Assembly (NCBI RefSeq): GCF_001570945.1
Contig: NZ_BCSQ01000002.1
Coordinates: 1 to 64,000, forward strand
Direction: 5' to 3'
Source: Janibacter anophelis NBRC 107843
GTDB lineage: Bacteria > Actinomycetota > Actinomycetes > Actinomycetales > Dermatophilaceae
Length of the DNA: 64,000 nucleotides
A program made the position numbers and the translations under genes. The notes beneath the pieces were generated by a model, which saw nothing but the letters and a program-made list of their open reading frames with translations, was not told the origin of the DNA and did no database searches. Shown here piece by piece: positions 8,859-17,627 of this stretch; positions within the stretch are counted from its first letter, which is position 1, and every line of letters begins with the position of its first letter.

Positions 8859-8891
8859 TAGGATGACGGGCACATCCAGTGTGTCTGGATG
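8859..8891 (+). promoter_or_regulatory. Putative rpsB promoter with inverted repeat
   Basis: TAGGAT (8859-8864) matches the actinobacterial -10 pattern TANNNT. It is followed by the perfect inverted repeat CATCCAG (8873-8879) / CTGGATG (8885-8891), near the expected transcript start. The 140-base leader before rpsB could carry ribosomal-protein autoregulation; this is inferred from position alone. Confidence 0.35.
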
Positions 8892-9029
8892 AATTCGCGT
8901 GTTCCTCCACCGGGTGACGAGATCCCTCCGAATCCGGGGCACACCACGGCAGTCCCGACCTCACGGCCGGGCGGGGTGGGCCGGAGCACCAGGAGACAAC
9001 TGACAACCCTTCGACGAGAGGACTTCGGC

Positions 9030-9941
9030 ATGGCCGTCGTCACCATGCGCCAGCTCCTGGAGAGCGGCGTCCACTTCGGGCACCAGACCCGTCGCTGGAA
9101 CCCCAAGATGAAGCGCTTCATCATGACCGAGCGCAACGGCATCTACATCATCGACCTGCAGCAGTCGCTGACCTACATCAACGACGCCTACGAGTTCGTC
9201 AAGCAGACCGTGTCCCACGGCGGCACGATCCTCTTCGTCGGCACGAAGAAGCAGGCCCAGGAGCCCATCGCCGAGCAGGCGACGCGCGTCGGGATGCCCT
9301 ACGTCAACCACCGCTGGCTCGGTGGCATGCTCACCAACTTCCAGACGATCTCCAAGCGCCTCACGCGCCTGAAGGAGCTCGAGGAGATCGACTTCGACAC
9401 GGTGGCCGGCTCCGGCTACACCAAGAAGGAGCTGCTCATCCTTCGCCGTGAGAAGGACAAGCTCGACAAGACCCTCGGTGGCATCCGCAACATGACCAAG
9501 GTGCCCTCCGCGGTCTGGATCGTCGACACCAAGAAGGAGCACCTCGCGGTCGACGAGGCCCGCAAGCTCGGCCTCCCGGTCATCGCGATCCTCGACACCA
9601 ACTGCGACCCCGACGAGGTCGACTACAAGATCCCCGGCAACGACGACGCGATCCGCTCCGTCACGCTGCTGACCCGCGTCGTCGCCGACGCGGTGGCCGA
9701 CGGCCTCATGGCCCGTGGTGGCGGCAACGCCTCCGCCGGTGCCTCCACCGAGGCCGAGCCGATGGCCGAGTGGGAGCGCGAGCTCCTGGCCGGTGAGGGC
9801 GAGGCCGCTGCGGCGACCGAGACCGCCGCTCCGGCCGCCACCGAGGCGCCCGCCGAGGCTGCGACCGAGGCCCCCGCCGCCGAGGCCGCGACCGGGGCTC
9901 CCGCCGCGGACGCGACGGCCGAGGCGACCCCCGAGGCCTGA
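9030..9941 (+). CDS. rpsB: 30S ribosomal protein S2
   Basis: Ribosomal protein S2, bound between head and body of the small subunit. The canonical start [19 protein letters not shown] and the [10 protein letters not shown] and [17 protein letters not shown] segments are clear. The core ends near residue 250. A tail of about 45 residues rich in Ala, Pro and Glu follows, with repeated TEAPAEA-like units; this tail is common but variable in actinobacteria. ATG 9030 has a GAGAGGA ribosome site. It forms an operon with tsf 48 bases downstream. Confidence 0.98.
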   Translation: MAVVTMRQLLESGVHFGHQTRRWNPKMKRFIMTERNGIYIIDLQQSLTYINDAYEFVKQTVSHGGTILFVGTKKQAQEPIAEQATRVGMPYVNHRWLGGMLTNFQTISKRLTRLKELEEIDFDTVAGSGYTKKELLILRREKDKLDKTLGGIRNMTKVPSAVWIVDTKKEHLAVDEARKLGLPVIAILDTNCDPDEVDYKIPGNDDAIRSVTLLTRVVADAVADGLMARGGGNASAGASTEAEPMAEWERELLAGEGEAAAATETAAPAATEAPAEAATEAPAAEAATGAPAADATAEATPEA

Positions 9942-9989
9942 GCACCACCTCACCGACCATCGTCACCACGAAGGAGAGCGGACACACAC

Positions 9990-10817
9990 ATGGCGAACTA
10001 CACCGCCGCTGACATCAAGGAGCTGCGCGAGCGCACCGGCGCCGGCATGCTCGACGTGAAGAAGGCGCTGGACGAGGCCGAGGGCGACAAGGCCAAGGCC
10101 CAGGAGCTGCTGCGCATCAAGGGCCTCAAGGGCGTCACCAAGCGCGAGGGCCGCACCACCTCCAACGGTCTGGTCGTCGCCCAGGCCGAGGACGGCGTCG
10201 GCACCCTCGTCGAGGTCCTCTGCGAGACCGACTTCGTCGCCAAGGGCGAGAAGTTCGGCGCCCTCGCCGACGAGGTCCTCGCCGCGGCCGTGGCGGCCAA
10301 GGCCACCGACGCGGACAGCCTGCTGGCTGCCCCCACCGGTGACAAGACCGTCAAGGACCTGCTCGACGACGCCAACGCGACGATCGGCGAGAAGATCGAG
10401 GTCAAGCGGGTCGCCCGCATCGAGGCCCCCCAGGTCTCGGCCTACCTGCACAAGACCAGCCCCGACCTGCCCGCGCAGATCGGTGTCCTCCTGGGCACCG
10501 AGGGTGGGGACGCCCAGGTGGCGCGTGACGTCGCGATGCACATCGCCGCGTTCAGCCCCAACGTCCTCACCCGCGACGAGCTCGACGCCGACGTCGTCGC
10601 CAACGAGCGTCGCATCGCCGAGGAGACGGCCAAGGAGGAGGGCAAGCCCGAGGCTGCCCTGCCCAAGATCGTCGAGGGTCGGGTCAACGGCTTCTTCAAG
10701 GAGAACGTCCTGCTCGACCAGCCCTTCGCCAAGGACTCCAAGAAGTCCGTCGGCAAGGTCCTCGAGGAGGCCGGCGCCAGCGCGACCCAGTTCGCGCGCT
10801 TCCGCGTCGGGTCCTGA
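9990..10817 (+). CDS. tsf: Elongation factor Ts
   Basis: EF-Ts recycles EF-Tu by nucleotide exchange. The N-terminal UBA-like domain (MANYTAADIKELRERTGAGM) and the LCETDFVAK core motif near residue 78 that contacts EF-Tu are both present. At 275 aa it has the usual length. A strong AAGGAGAG ribosome site precedes ATG 9990, and a strong hairpin terminator follows. Confidence 0.98.
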   Translation: MANYTAADIKELRERTGAGMLDVKKALDEAEGDKAKAQELLRIKGLKGVTKREGRTTSNGLVVAQAEDGVGTLVEVLCETDFVAKGEKFGALADEVLAAAVAAKATDADSLLAAPTGDKTVKDLLDDANATIGEKIEVKRVARIEAPQVSAYLHKTSPDLPAQIGVLLGTEGGDAQVARDVAMHIAAFSPNVLTRDELDADVVANERRIAEETAKEEGKPEAALPKIVEGRVNGFFKENVLLDQPFAKDSKKSVGKVLEEAGASATQFARFRVGS

Positions 10818-10845
10818 CGACCGACCTCCCACGCGGAGGTCTGAC

Positions 10846-10877
10846 GGGGGCGTCGCACCACACGGTGCGACGCCCCC
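10846..10877 (+). terminator. Terminator after tsf
   Basis: A perfect 14-bp stem (10846-10859 with 10864-10877) with loop ACAC is followed by TTCGTC. It closes the rpsB-tsf transcript and, read on the other strand, lies just beyond the end of the tetR gene, so it can serve both. Confidence 0.85.
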
Positions 10878-10881
10878 TTCG

Positions 10882-11457
10882 TCATGTCCGGGGCAGTGCC
10901 TCCAGGACCGTGCGGACCATCCACGCGAGGTGCTCGGCGACCTCGTGGGGCGCGCCGGTCGGGTGCATGACCTGGGAGAGGGCGACGCGCACGATGACCT
11001 CGATCGTCGCGTCGATGCGGGCCTGCGGCAACGGCAGGGCGAAGGGGGCGACGAGCCCCCTGACCGTCGCGGTCGCCAGCTCGAGCAGGTGCTCGGGCCG
11101 CGTCGTGAGCAGCGGCAGCAGCTCCGTGTCGGCGCCGTGGGCGGCGCCGACGACCCCGCGCACGAGCGCGCTCTCCTCGGACCGGATGAGCACGCGGGTG
11201 ATCGAGCGCTCGATGGCCGTGGGCACGTCCGGCGCGCCGTCGAAGCCGGTGATCACCTCGGCGAGGAATCCCTCGACCTCGCGGATGACCAGCGCCTCGG
11301 CGAGCTCGGCCTTGGTGCCGATCTCGGTGTGCACGGTCTGCCGGCTCACGCCGACGGCCGAGGCGACCTTGCCCATCGACACCGCGGCCCAGCCGCCGCC
11401 GATCGTGATGCCGGCCGTGGCGTCGAGGATCCGCTCGCGCAGCAGCGACGTGCTCAT
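10882..11457 (-). CDS. TetR family regulator of the alkB operon
   Basis: A 191-aa TetR-type repressor. The N-terminal helix-turn-helix covers about residues 20-55 (MGKVASAVGVSRQTVHTEIG); the C-terminal ligand domain is all helical. It overlaps the end of alkB by 4 bases and is co-transcribed with it. The perfect 11-bp inverted repeat over the alkB promoter is its most likely operator, giving autoregulation. TetR genes paired with alkB-rubredoxin genes are known in alkane-degrading actinobacteria; the ligand, probably an alkane or its product, is inferred. Confidence 0.88.
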   Translation of the reverse strand: MSTSLLRERILDATAGITIGGGWAAVSMGKVASAVGVSRQTVHTEIGTKAELAEALVIREVEGFLAEVITGFDGAPDVPTAIERSITRVLIRSEESALVRGVVGAAHGADTELLPLLTTRPEHLLELATATVRGLVAPFALPLPQARIDATIEVIVRVALSQVMHPTGAPHEVAEHLAWMVRTVLEALPRT

Positions 11458-12920
11458 ACCGACTCGAGCACGAAGTCGAGCTTGTCGCGCACGCCGCAGT
11501 CCGGGCAGGCGAAGTCGACGGGCACCTCCGACCACGCAGTGCCTGCGGCGAAGCCCTCGTGCTCGTCGCCGGCGGCCACGACGTAGCGGTAGCCGCACCC
11601 CGGGCAGGTCGCGGTCGTGACGTCGTCGGGTGCGGTGAGGACGAGTTCGTCGGCGAGAGGTGCGCCCGCCGTCGCGGCACCGGCGGCAAGGATCCGCTCG
11701 CGCTTGCGCGGGTCGATGTTGGCCCGGGACAGGTCGCCGTCGTAGTGCGCCGCGACCCGCGGGTCCATGACGCGCCGCCACAGGGGCGGCAGGAGCGCCA
11801 GCACGATCATCCCGGCGTACCCCGTCGGCAGGACGGGCGCGGACTCGTGGTCGCGCAGCGCCTGGTAGCGGCGGGTGGGGTTGGCGTGGTGGTCGCTGTG
11901 CCGCTGCAGGTGGTAGAGGAAGACATTGGTCGCGATGTTGTTGGAGTTCCACGAGTGGCTCTGCAGGACGCGCTCGTAGCGCTCGACCTCGCCGTGGTGG
12001 ACCTTCGTCCGGCGCATGCCGTAGTGCTCGAGGTAGTTGACGACCTCGAGCAGGCTCAGGCCGATGAACCCCTGCAGGAGCAGGTAGGGGAGGACCCCGA
12101 TGCCGAGCCAGAGGACGAGCGCCCCCCACAGCACGAGCGTCATGGCCCACGCGTTGAGCACGTCGTTGCCGGGGTGGAGCACCGGCTTGCCACGGCGACG
12201 GAGGCGGGTGGCCTCGAGCCGCCACGCGCTGCGCAGCGAGCCCACGACGGTGCGCGGCCAGAACGCGTAGAAGCTCTCCCCGAGGCGCGAGCTCGCCGGG
12301 TCCTCCGGCGTCGCGACGCGCACGTGGTGGCCCCGGTTGTGCTCGATGAAGAAGTGCCCGTACCCGCTCTGCGCGAGGGCCACCTTGGACAGCCACCGCT
12401 CGTGCTTGGGTCGATTGTGGCCCAGCTCGTGGGCGGTGTTGATCGCGATCCCGCCGATGCACCCGATGGAGATCGCCGCACCGATGCGCTCGGCCGTCGT
12501 CAGTTCGAAGGGGGCGCCCAGGGCCCCGGGGAGGGCGTCCAGCCACGAGGTCGACCCGAGGGCCCCGGCGATGGCCGGCAGCGGGTTGCCGCGGGCGATG
12601 AGGTACATCGCGGCGACGAAGCCGAGGTACTGGATGGGGATGTAGGCGTAGACGATCCACCGGTAGTACGGGTCGGCCTCCAGGGCCTTGACCGCCTCCT
12701 CCGGCGGGTTGGTGCGGTCCCGGCCCACGACGAGGTCGATCGCGGGGATGACGCCGAGGATGATGATCGGCCCGAGCCACAGCCACCAGGACCACCCGGT
12801 GACCGCGTGCCCGAGGTAGCCGACGAAGGCGAGCGACGGGACCACCAGCCCGATGAGCCACAGGTAGCGCTTGCCGTCGCGCCAGGCCGCCGCCGGGGGT
12901 GGGGGTGCCGCTGTCGCCAT
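11454..12920 (-). CDS. alkB: Alkane 1-monooxygenase fused to rubredoxin
   Basis: Integral-membrane diiron hydroxylase that oxidises n-alkanes at the terminal carbon. Several hydrophobic segments surround three histidine boxes: HELGHNRPKH, EHNRGHH and LQRHSDHH. The NYLEHYG signature of AlkB is also present. From about residue 435 the protein carries its own rubredoxin domain with paired cysteine motifs CPGCG and CPDCG, supplying electrons in cis. ATG 12920 (488 aa) is preferred over an upstream GTG because AGGAG precedes it. The gene and its TetR partner interrupt the tsf-pyrH order, suggesting an acquired module. Confidence 0.93.
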   Translation of the reverse strand: MATAAPPPPAAAWRDGKRYLWLIGLVVPSLAFVGYLGHAVTGWSWWLWLGPIIILGVIPAIDLVVGRDRTNPPEEAVKALEADPYYRWIVYAYIPIQYLGFVAAMYLIARGNPLPAIAGALGSTSWLDALPGALGAPFELTTAERIGAAISIGCIGGIAINTAHELGHNRPKHERWLSKVALAQSGYGHFFIEHNRGHHVRVATPEDPASSRLGESFYAFWPRTVVGSLRSAWRLEATRLRRRGKPVLHPGNDVLNAWAMTLVLWGALVLWLGIGVLPYLLLQGFIGLSLLEVVNYLEHYGMRRTKVHHGEVERYERVLQSHSWNSNNIATNVFLYHLQRHSDHHANPTRRYQALRDHESAPVLPTGYAGMIVLALLPPLWRRVMDPRVAAHYDGDLSRANIDPRKRERILAAGAATAGAPLADELVLTAPDDVTTATCPGCGYRYVVAAGDEHEGFAAGTAWSEVPVDFACPDCGVRDKLDFVLESV

Positions 12921-12973
12921 GACGTGCTCCTCGTCGTCGAGGGCCACCCGCGATCCGGGGGCTGGTGCGGACG

Positions 12974-13002
12974 ACCGTATCGAGACACCGGTCACTTGAC
13001 AA
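12974..13002 (-). promoter_or_regulatory. alkB promoter
   Basis: On the reverse strand TTGTCA (13002-12997) and TACGGT (12979-12974) are separated by 17 bases, a good -35/-10 pair. Transcription would start near 12967, giving a 5' leader of about 47 bases to ATG 12920. The -35 box lies inside one arm of the palindromic operator. Confidence 0.6.
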
Positions 13003-13025
13003 TAGGTGACCAGATGTCAAGTGAC
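12991..13025. promoter_or_regulatory. Operator for the alkB TetR repressor
   Basis: GTCACTTGACA (12991-13001) and TGTCAAGTGAC (13015-13025) are perfect inverted copies separated by 13 bases. The left copy covers the alkB -35 box, so a bound repressor would block the promoter. It also lies about 85 bases before pyrH and contains a forward TTGACA, so it might touch pyrH transcription as well. Confidence 0.65.
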
Positions 13026-13108
13026 GCCCGGGTGACCCGGAGGGTCATCGCAGGGGTGCGACCTGTGGAAGGATCGGGCGAACCCGCACGCGACCCAGGG
13101 AGCACCAC

Positions 13109-13837
13109 GTGACCGACCAGACCACCCCCCAGGCCGACCGCAGGGTCCTCCTCAAGCTCTCCGGCGAAGCCTTCGGCGGCGGCAAGGTCGGCCTGAGCCC
13201 CGACGTCGTGCGCGGCATCGCCGAGCAGATCGGCGCGGCGGTCCGCGAGGGCGTCCAGGTCGCCATCGTCGTCGGTGGTGGCAACTTCTTCCGCGGGGCC
13301 CAGCTGCAGGAGCAGGGCATGGACCGCAGCCGCGCGGACTACATGGGCATGCTCGGCACGGTCATGAACTGCCTTGCGCTGCAGGACTTCCTCGAGCACA
13401 CCGGGGTCGACACCCGTGTGCAGACGGCCATCACGATGGGCCAGGTCGCCGAGCCGTACATCCCGCGCAAGGCCATCCGCCACCTCGAGAAGGGACGCGT
13501 GGTCATCTTCGGCGCGGGCGCCGGCATGCCCTTCTTCTCCACCGACACGGTGAGCGCCCAGCGCGCCCTGGAGATCAAGTGCGACGAGGTGCTCATCGCC
13601 AAGAACGGCGTGGACGGCGTCTACGACTCCGACCCGCGGACCAACCCCGACGCCCAGCGGCTGGAGCGGGTCACCTACGAGGAGGCCCTGCAGCGCAACC
13701 TCAAGGTCGTCGACGCCGCCGCCTTCAGCCTGTGCCGCGAGAACCACCTGCCGATGGTCGTCTTCGGCATGGAGGGGGAGGGCAACGTCACCCGCGCCCT
13801 GCTCGGCGAGTCCATCGGCACCGTCGTGCACGCCTGA
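13109..13837 (+). CDS. pyrH: UMP kinase
   Basis: UMP kinase of the amino acid kinase fold, making UDP for pyrimidine nucleotide synthesis. [11 protein letters not shown] at the N-terminus and GGGNFFRG are the phosphate-binding glycine loops, and [25 protein letters not shown] covers the nucleotide site. Length is 242 aa. GTG 13109 has AGGGAG upstream. The order pyrH-frr-cdsA-rlmN is conserved in actinobacteria. Confidence 0.97.
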   Translation: MTDQTTPQADRRVLLKLSGEAFGGGKVGLSPDVVRGIAEQIGAAVREGVQVAIVVGGGNFFRGAQLQEQGMDRSRADYMGMLGTVMNCLALQDFLEHTGVDTRVQTAITMGQVAEPYIPRKAIRHLEKGRVVIFGAGAGMPFFSTDTVSAQRALEIKCDEVLIAKNGVDGVYDSDPRTNPDAQRLERVTYEEALQRNLKVVDAAAFSLCRENHLPMVVFGMEGEGNVTRALLGESIGTVVHA

Positions 13838-13913
13838 GTGAGAGACTGACCGCAGACCATCCGCGGCCCAGCCGCGCGCGAGGCCGACACGGCCGGACAA
13901 GGAGACCACGCAC

Positions 13914-14471
13914 ATGATCGAGGACGCACTGCTCGAGGCCGAGGACAAGATGGACAAGGCCGTCGAGGTGGCCAAGGACAACTTCGCCGGCATCCGCACC
14001 GGGCGCGTCAACCCGGGCCTGTTCAGCAAGGTCACCGTGGACTACTACGGTTCGCCGACCCCGCTGCAGCAGCTCGCCTCCTTCCAGACCCCCGAGGCGC
14101 GCACCCTGCTGATCAGCCCCTTCGACAAGTCCTCGCTCACGGCCATCGAGGCCGCGCTGCGCGACTCGGACCTGGGCGCCAACCCCAGCAACGACGGCAG
14201 CGTCATCCGCGTGACCATGCCCGAGCTGACCGCCGAGCGCCGCAAGGAGTACATCAAGCTGGCGCACTCGCAGGGCGAGGACGCCAAGGTCTCCATCCGG
14301 CACGTGCGCCGGGCGGCCAAGGACACGATCGACAAGCTCGTCAAGGACGGCGAGGTCGGCGAGGACGAGGGCACCCGCGGGGAGAAGGAGCTCGACGTGC
14401 TGACGAAGAAGTACACCGACACGGTCGACTCGCTCCTGAAGGCCAAGGAAGCAGAGCTCTCCGAGGTCTGA
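13914..14471 (+). CDS. frr: Ribosome recycling factor
   Basis: Ribosome recycling factor splits post-termination ribosomes with EF-G. The 185-aa length, the MIEDALLEAEDKMDKAVEV start, the IRTGRVNPGL motif and the C-terminal KYTDTVDSLLKAKEAEL helix are all typical. An AAGGAG ribosome site precedes ATG 13914. cdsA begins 1 base after its stop. Confidence 0.97.
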   Translation: MIEDALLEAEDKMDKAVEVAKDNFAGIRTGRVNPGLFSKVTVDYYGSPTPLQQLASFQTPEARTLLISPFDKSSLTAIEAALRDSDLGANPSNDGSVIRVTMPELTAERRKEYIKLAHSQGEDAKVSIRHVRRAAKDTIDKLVKDGEVGEDEGTRGEKELDVLTKKYTDTVDSLLKAKEAELSEV

Positions 14472-14472
14472 T

Positions 14473-15348
14473 GTGACCGCACCCGAGCCCGAGACCCGGC
14501 GCGCGATCAGGGCCGCGACACCGGCACCCGCGGGGCCCTCGAGCCGGGCGGGCCGCAACCTGCCCGTCGCGATCGCCTCCGGCGTGACCCTGGGGGCGTT
14601 GGCGGCCGGGACGCTCATCATCCACCCGGTGGCCTTCGTCGCCGTCATCTGCCTCGCGATGGTCGTCGCGGTCTGGGAGATGCGTCAGGCCCTGTCCGAA
14701 GGGGGCTTGTTCGCCCCCTTCGCCCCCGTCGCCATCGGTGCGGTGAGCATGATCGTCGCGGCCTACGTCCGCGGTGCCGAGGCGCTCGTCTTCGCCTGTG
14801 CCCTCACCCTCGTCGCGACCCTGGTCTGGCGCGTGGCCGACGGGATGACCGGGGCGCTGCGCGATGTCGGGGCGGGGGCCCTCATCCTGCTCTACCCGTG
14901 CCTGCTCGCCGGCTTCGCGGCGATGATGCTCGCGGAGCCGCAGGGCCAGTGGCGCATCTTCGTCTTCATCATCGTCACCGTCTTCTCCGACATCGGCGGC
15001 TATGCCTTCGGTGTCCTCTTCGGCAAGCACCCGATGGCGCCGCGGTTGTCGCCGAAGAAGTCCTGGGAGGGCTTCGCCGGCTCCGTCTTCGCCTGCGCGG
15101 TCGTCGGGGCGATCACCATCCCGCTGACGCTGGACGGTCCGTGGTGGCAGGGCGCGCTCTTCGGCGCGCTCGTGGCGCCGACCGCGACGATCGGCGACCT
15201 CATCGAGTCCAGCCTCAAGCGCAACCTCGGCATCAAAGACATGTCCAACATCATCCCGGGCCACGGCGGCCTGATGGACCGGCTGGACTCGCTCGTGCTC
15301 GTCGTGCCGCTCGCGTGGTTCGCGCTGCGGCTCATCGCTCCGCACTGA
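14473..15348 (+). CDS. cdsA: Phosphatidate cytidylyltransferase
   Basis: CDP-diacylglycerol synthase, a membrane enzyme making the precursor of phosphatidylinositol, phosphatidylglycerol and cardiolipin. Multiple hydrophobic segments fill residues about 30-210. The C-terminal signature SSLKRNLGIKD followed by PGHGGLMDRLDS is present in full, as is PKKSWEGF. The GTG start is 2 bases after the frr stop, so translation is coupled. Length 291 aa. Confidence 0.95.
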   Translation: MTAPEPETRRAIRAATPAPAGPSSRAGRNLPVAIASGVTLGALAAGTLIIHPVAFVAVICLAMVVAVWEMRQALSEGGLFAPFAPVAIGAVSMIVAAYVRGAEALVFACALTLVATLVWRVADGMTGALRDVGAGALILLYPCLLAGFAAMMLAEPQGQWRIFVFIIVTVFSDIGGYAFGVLFGKHPMAPRLSPKKSWEGFAGSVFACAVVGAITIPLTLDGPWWQGALFGALVAPTATIGDLIESSLKRNLGIKDMSNIIPGHGGLMDRLDSLVLVVPLAWFALRLIAPH

Positions 15349-15393
15349 CCACACCTTGGGGGAGCCTGCTCCTGAACTGAGACACTGGGGGCG

Positions 15394-16614
15394 ATGACCG
15401 ACCTGCCCACGCCCTCGACCACCCGCCCGGTGCCCGGCCAGTTGACGATGACCGCGCCCCGGCGGGGCAAGCCGCCGCGCCATCTCGCCGACCTCGACCT
15501 CGCCGGTCGGGTCGAGTGGGCCAAGGAGCTCGGCCTGCCGGGATTCCGCGCCAAGCAGCTGTCGACGCACTACTTCACCCACCACACCGACGACCCGGAG
15601 CGGATGTCGGACCTGCCCAAGGCGGCCCGCGAGGAGCTCGTCACCGCGATGCTGCCGCGGCTGCTCACGCCCGTGCGCACCATCTCCGCGGACCAGGGCG
15701 CGACGCTGAAGTCGGTGTGGCGCCTGCACGACGGCGCCCTCGTCGAGTCGGTCCTCATGCGCTACCCGCGCCGCGCGACGATCTGCATCTCGAGCCAGGC
15801 CGGTTGTGGGATGAACTGCCCCTTCTGCGCCACCGGGCAGGAGGGCCTGACCCGCAACATGTCGACGGCCGAGATCGTCGACCAGGTGGTTGCCGCCAAC
15901 CGCCTGCTCGCTGACGCGGGCGACCTGCGGCTCGACGGCGAGAGCGGCGTCGCCCTCGGAGCCGAGGCCGATGACGAAGGGGAGTCCCTCCCTTCGTCCG
16001 CCGGTCGCCGGGTGACCAATGTCGTCTTCATGGGGATGGGCGAGGCACTGGCCAACTACAAGGCGGCCATCGGCGCCATCCGGCGGATGGTCGACCCCTC
16101 GCCGGAGGGGCTCGGCATGAGCGCCCGCGGCATCACGATGTCGTCCGTCGGTCTGGTCACCGGCATCGACCGGCTCACCGAGGAGGGCATCCCGGTGACG
16201 CTCGCGCTGTCGCTGCACGCGCCGGACGACGAGCTGCGCGACGAGCTCGTGCCGATCAACACCCGCTTCAAGGTCGACGAGGCGATCGACGCCGCGCACC
16301 GCTACTACCTGCGCACCGGACGCCGGGTGAGCATCGAGTACGCCCTCATCCGGGACATCAACGACCAGGCCTGGCGCGCGGACCTGCTCGGCAAGAAGCT
16401 CACCGAACGCGGCAAGGGCTGGGTGCACGTCAACCCGATCCCGCTCAACCCGACACCCGGGTCGAAGTGGACCGCGTCGCGGCGCGGCGTGGAGCAGCAG
16501 TTCGTCGAGCGGCTGCGCGCCCACGGCATCCCGACGACGGTCCGTGACACCCGCGGCAGCGACATCGACGGGGCCTGCGGGCAGCTCGCGGCGGCCACCT
16601 CGGGCGCAGCATGA
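15394..16614 (+). CDS. rlmN: 23S rRNA (adenine2503-C2)/tRNA methyltransferase RlmN
   Basis: Radical-SAM dual-specificity methyltransferase acting on A2503 of 23S rRNA and A37 of some tRNAs. The CGMNCPFC cluster motif lies near residues 139-146, and the mechanistic cysteine is probably the one in GACGQL near the C-terminus. The insert around 180-205 (acidic, Ser-rich) is longer than in enterobacterial RlmN. A GACACT hexamer stands 7 bases before ATG 15394, without a clear Shine-Dalgarno, so the message may be leaderless. It overlaps purU by 4 bases. Confidence 0.95.
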   Translation: MTDLPTPSTTRPVPGQLTMTAPRRGKPPRHLADLDLAGRVEWAKELGLPGFRAKQLSTHYFTHHTDDPERMSDLPKAAREELVTAMLPRLLTPVRTISADQGATLKSVWRLHDGALVESVLMRYPRRATICISSQAGCGMNCPFCATGQEGLTRNMSTAEIVDQVVAANRLLADAGDLRLDGESGVALGAEADDEGESLPSSAGRRVTNVVFMGMGEALANYKAAIGAIRRMVDPSPEGLGMSARGITMSSVGLVTGIDRLTEEGIPVTLALSLHAPDDELRDELVPINTRFKVDEAIDAAHRYYLRTGRRVSIEYALIRDINDQAWRADLLGKKLTERGKGWVHVNPIPLNPTPGSKWTASRRGVEQQFVERLRAHGIPTTVRDTRGSDIDGACGQLAAATSGAA

Positions 16615-17486
16615 GCGGGTCCCTCGTCAGCGGCCTCGGCCGCGAGATCGTCCTGACCCTCAACGGCCCGGACCGGCTCGGCATCGTGCACGCGGTGACC
16701 GGCGCGATGGCCGGCCTGGGGCTGAACATCCTCGACAGCCAGCAGTTCGGTGACCCGACGACGGGGGAGTTCCACCTGCGGATGCACCTGCAGGGAGAGG
16801 GCGACCTGGACGCCGAGCGCCTCGAGGTCGAGCGGGCCCGGCTGGCGGACGAGCTGGGCGCCGACGTCGACATCCACGACCCGCTGCAGCCGCACCGGCT
16901 GCTCGTCATGGTCAGCCGTCAGGGCCACGTGCTCAACGACCTGCTCTTCCGGGTGCGCACCGGCCAGCTCAACGTCGTCGTGCCCGCGGTCGTCTCCAAC
17001 CACGAGGACTTCCGCGCCGAGGTCGAGTGGCACGGCATCCCCTTCCACCACGTCCCGGTGACGCCGGGGACCAAGCCGCAGGCCGAGGCGCGGCTGCGCG
17101 AGATCATCGCGGCCGAGCGGGTCGAGACGGTCGCGCTCGCGCGGTACATGCAGGTGCTGTCCGAGGACCTGTGCGCCGACTTCCCCGGCCGGGTCATCAA
17201 CATCCACCACTCCCTGCTGCCCTCCTTCAAGGGCGCGCGCCCGTACTCGCAGGCGCACGACCGCGGGGTCAAGGTCATCGGGGCGACCGCGCACTACGTC
17301 ACCTCGGACCTGGACGAGGGCCCGATCATCGAGCAGGACTTCCGCCGGGTCGACCACCGGATGAGCCCGGCCCAGCTGGCCGCCACCGGCGCCGAGCTCG
17401 AGGCGATGGCCTTCGCCCGCGCCCTGCGCTGGCACGTCGAGCGCAGGGTCGTCCTGCGCGGGCGGCGCACGATCGTCTTCGACTAG
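16611..17486 (+). CDS. purU: Formyltetrahydrofolate deformylase
   Basis: Hydrolyses 10-formyl-THF to formate and THF, balancing one-carbon pools. An N-terminal ACT domain (about 8-90, starting [15 protein letters not shown]) precedes the formyltransferase-like domain (about 95-285). The catalytic Asn/His/Asp set is visible in [14 protein letters not shown] and [11 protein letters not shown]. Length 291 aa. It overlaps rlmN by 4 bases and ends in front of a long palindromic element. Confidence 0.95.
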   Translation: MSGSLVSGLGREIVLTLNGPDRLGIVHAVTGAMAGLGLNILDSQQFGDPTTGEFHLRMHLQGEGDLDAERLEVERARLADELGADVDIHDPLQPHRLLVMVSRQGHVLNDLLFRVRTGQLNVVVPAVVSNHEDFRAEVEWHGIPFHHVPVTPGTKPQAEARLREIIAAERVETVALARYMQVLSEDLCADFPGRVINIHHSLLPSFKGARPYSQAHDRGVKVIGATAHYVTSDLDEGPIIEQDFRRVDHRMSPAQLAATGAELEAMAFARALRWHVERRVVLRGRRTIVFD

Positions 17487-17518
17487 GCGGGCGCTCGCTC
17501 CACACCACCCGTGGCCAT

Positions 17519-17604
17519 ACAAACTGTGGCTGGCTACAGCTTCGATGGTCAGCCACAGCACGTGGTGTGGCCGACCATCCAGGGTGTAGCCAGCCACACT
17601 TTGT
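17519..17604. repeat. 86-bp nested palindromic element at convergent gene ends
   Basis: Outer arms 17519-17538 and 17585-17604 are inverted copies with one mismatch in 20. Inner arms 17545-17557 and 17566-17578 are inverted copies with one mismatch in 13, around an 8-base loop. All four arms share the core TGTGGC(T/C)G, so the element looks built from four copies of one unit. It lies between convergent purU and the LOG-like gene and could end both transcripts. Confidence 0.7.
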
Positions 17605-17627
17605 CGGGCGTGGGGGAGCGGTGGCGC

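Noticed and set aside
6051-8861. A 936-codon open frame on the forward strand across xerC, the M23 gene and the aminotransferase
   Set aside because: It runs through three well-supported genes in the wrong frame or strand, has Arg/Pro/Ser-rich composition typical of GC-rich shadow frames, and no recognisable domain.
14341-16524. Long reverse-strand open frame opposite cdsA and rlmN
   Set aside because: His/Arg/Asp-rich translation without domains; explained by high third-position GC in the true genes.
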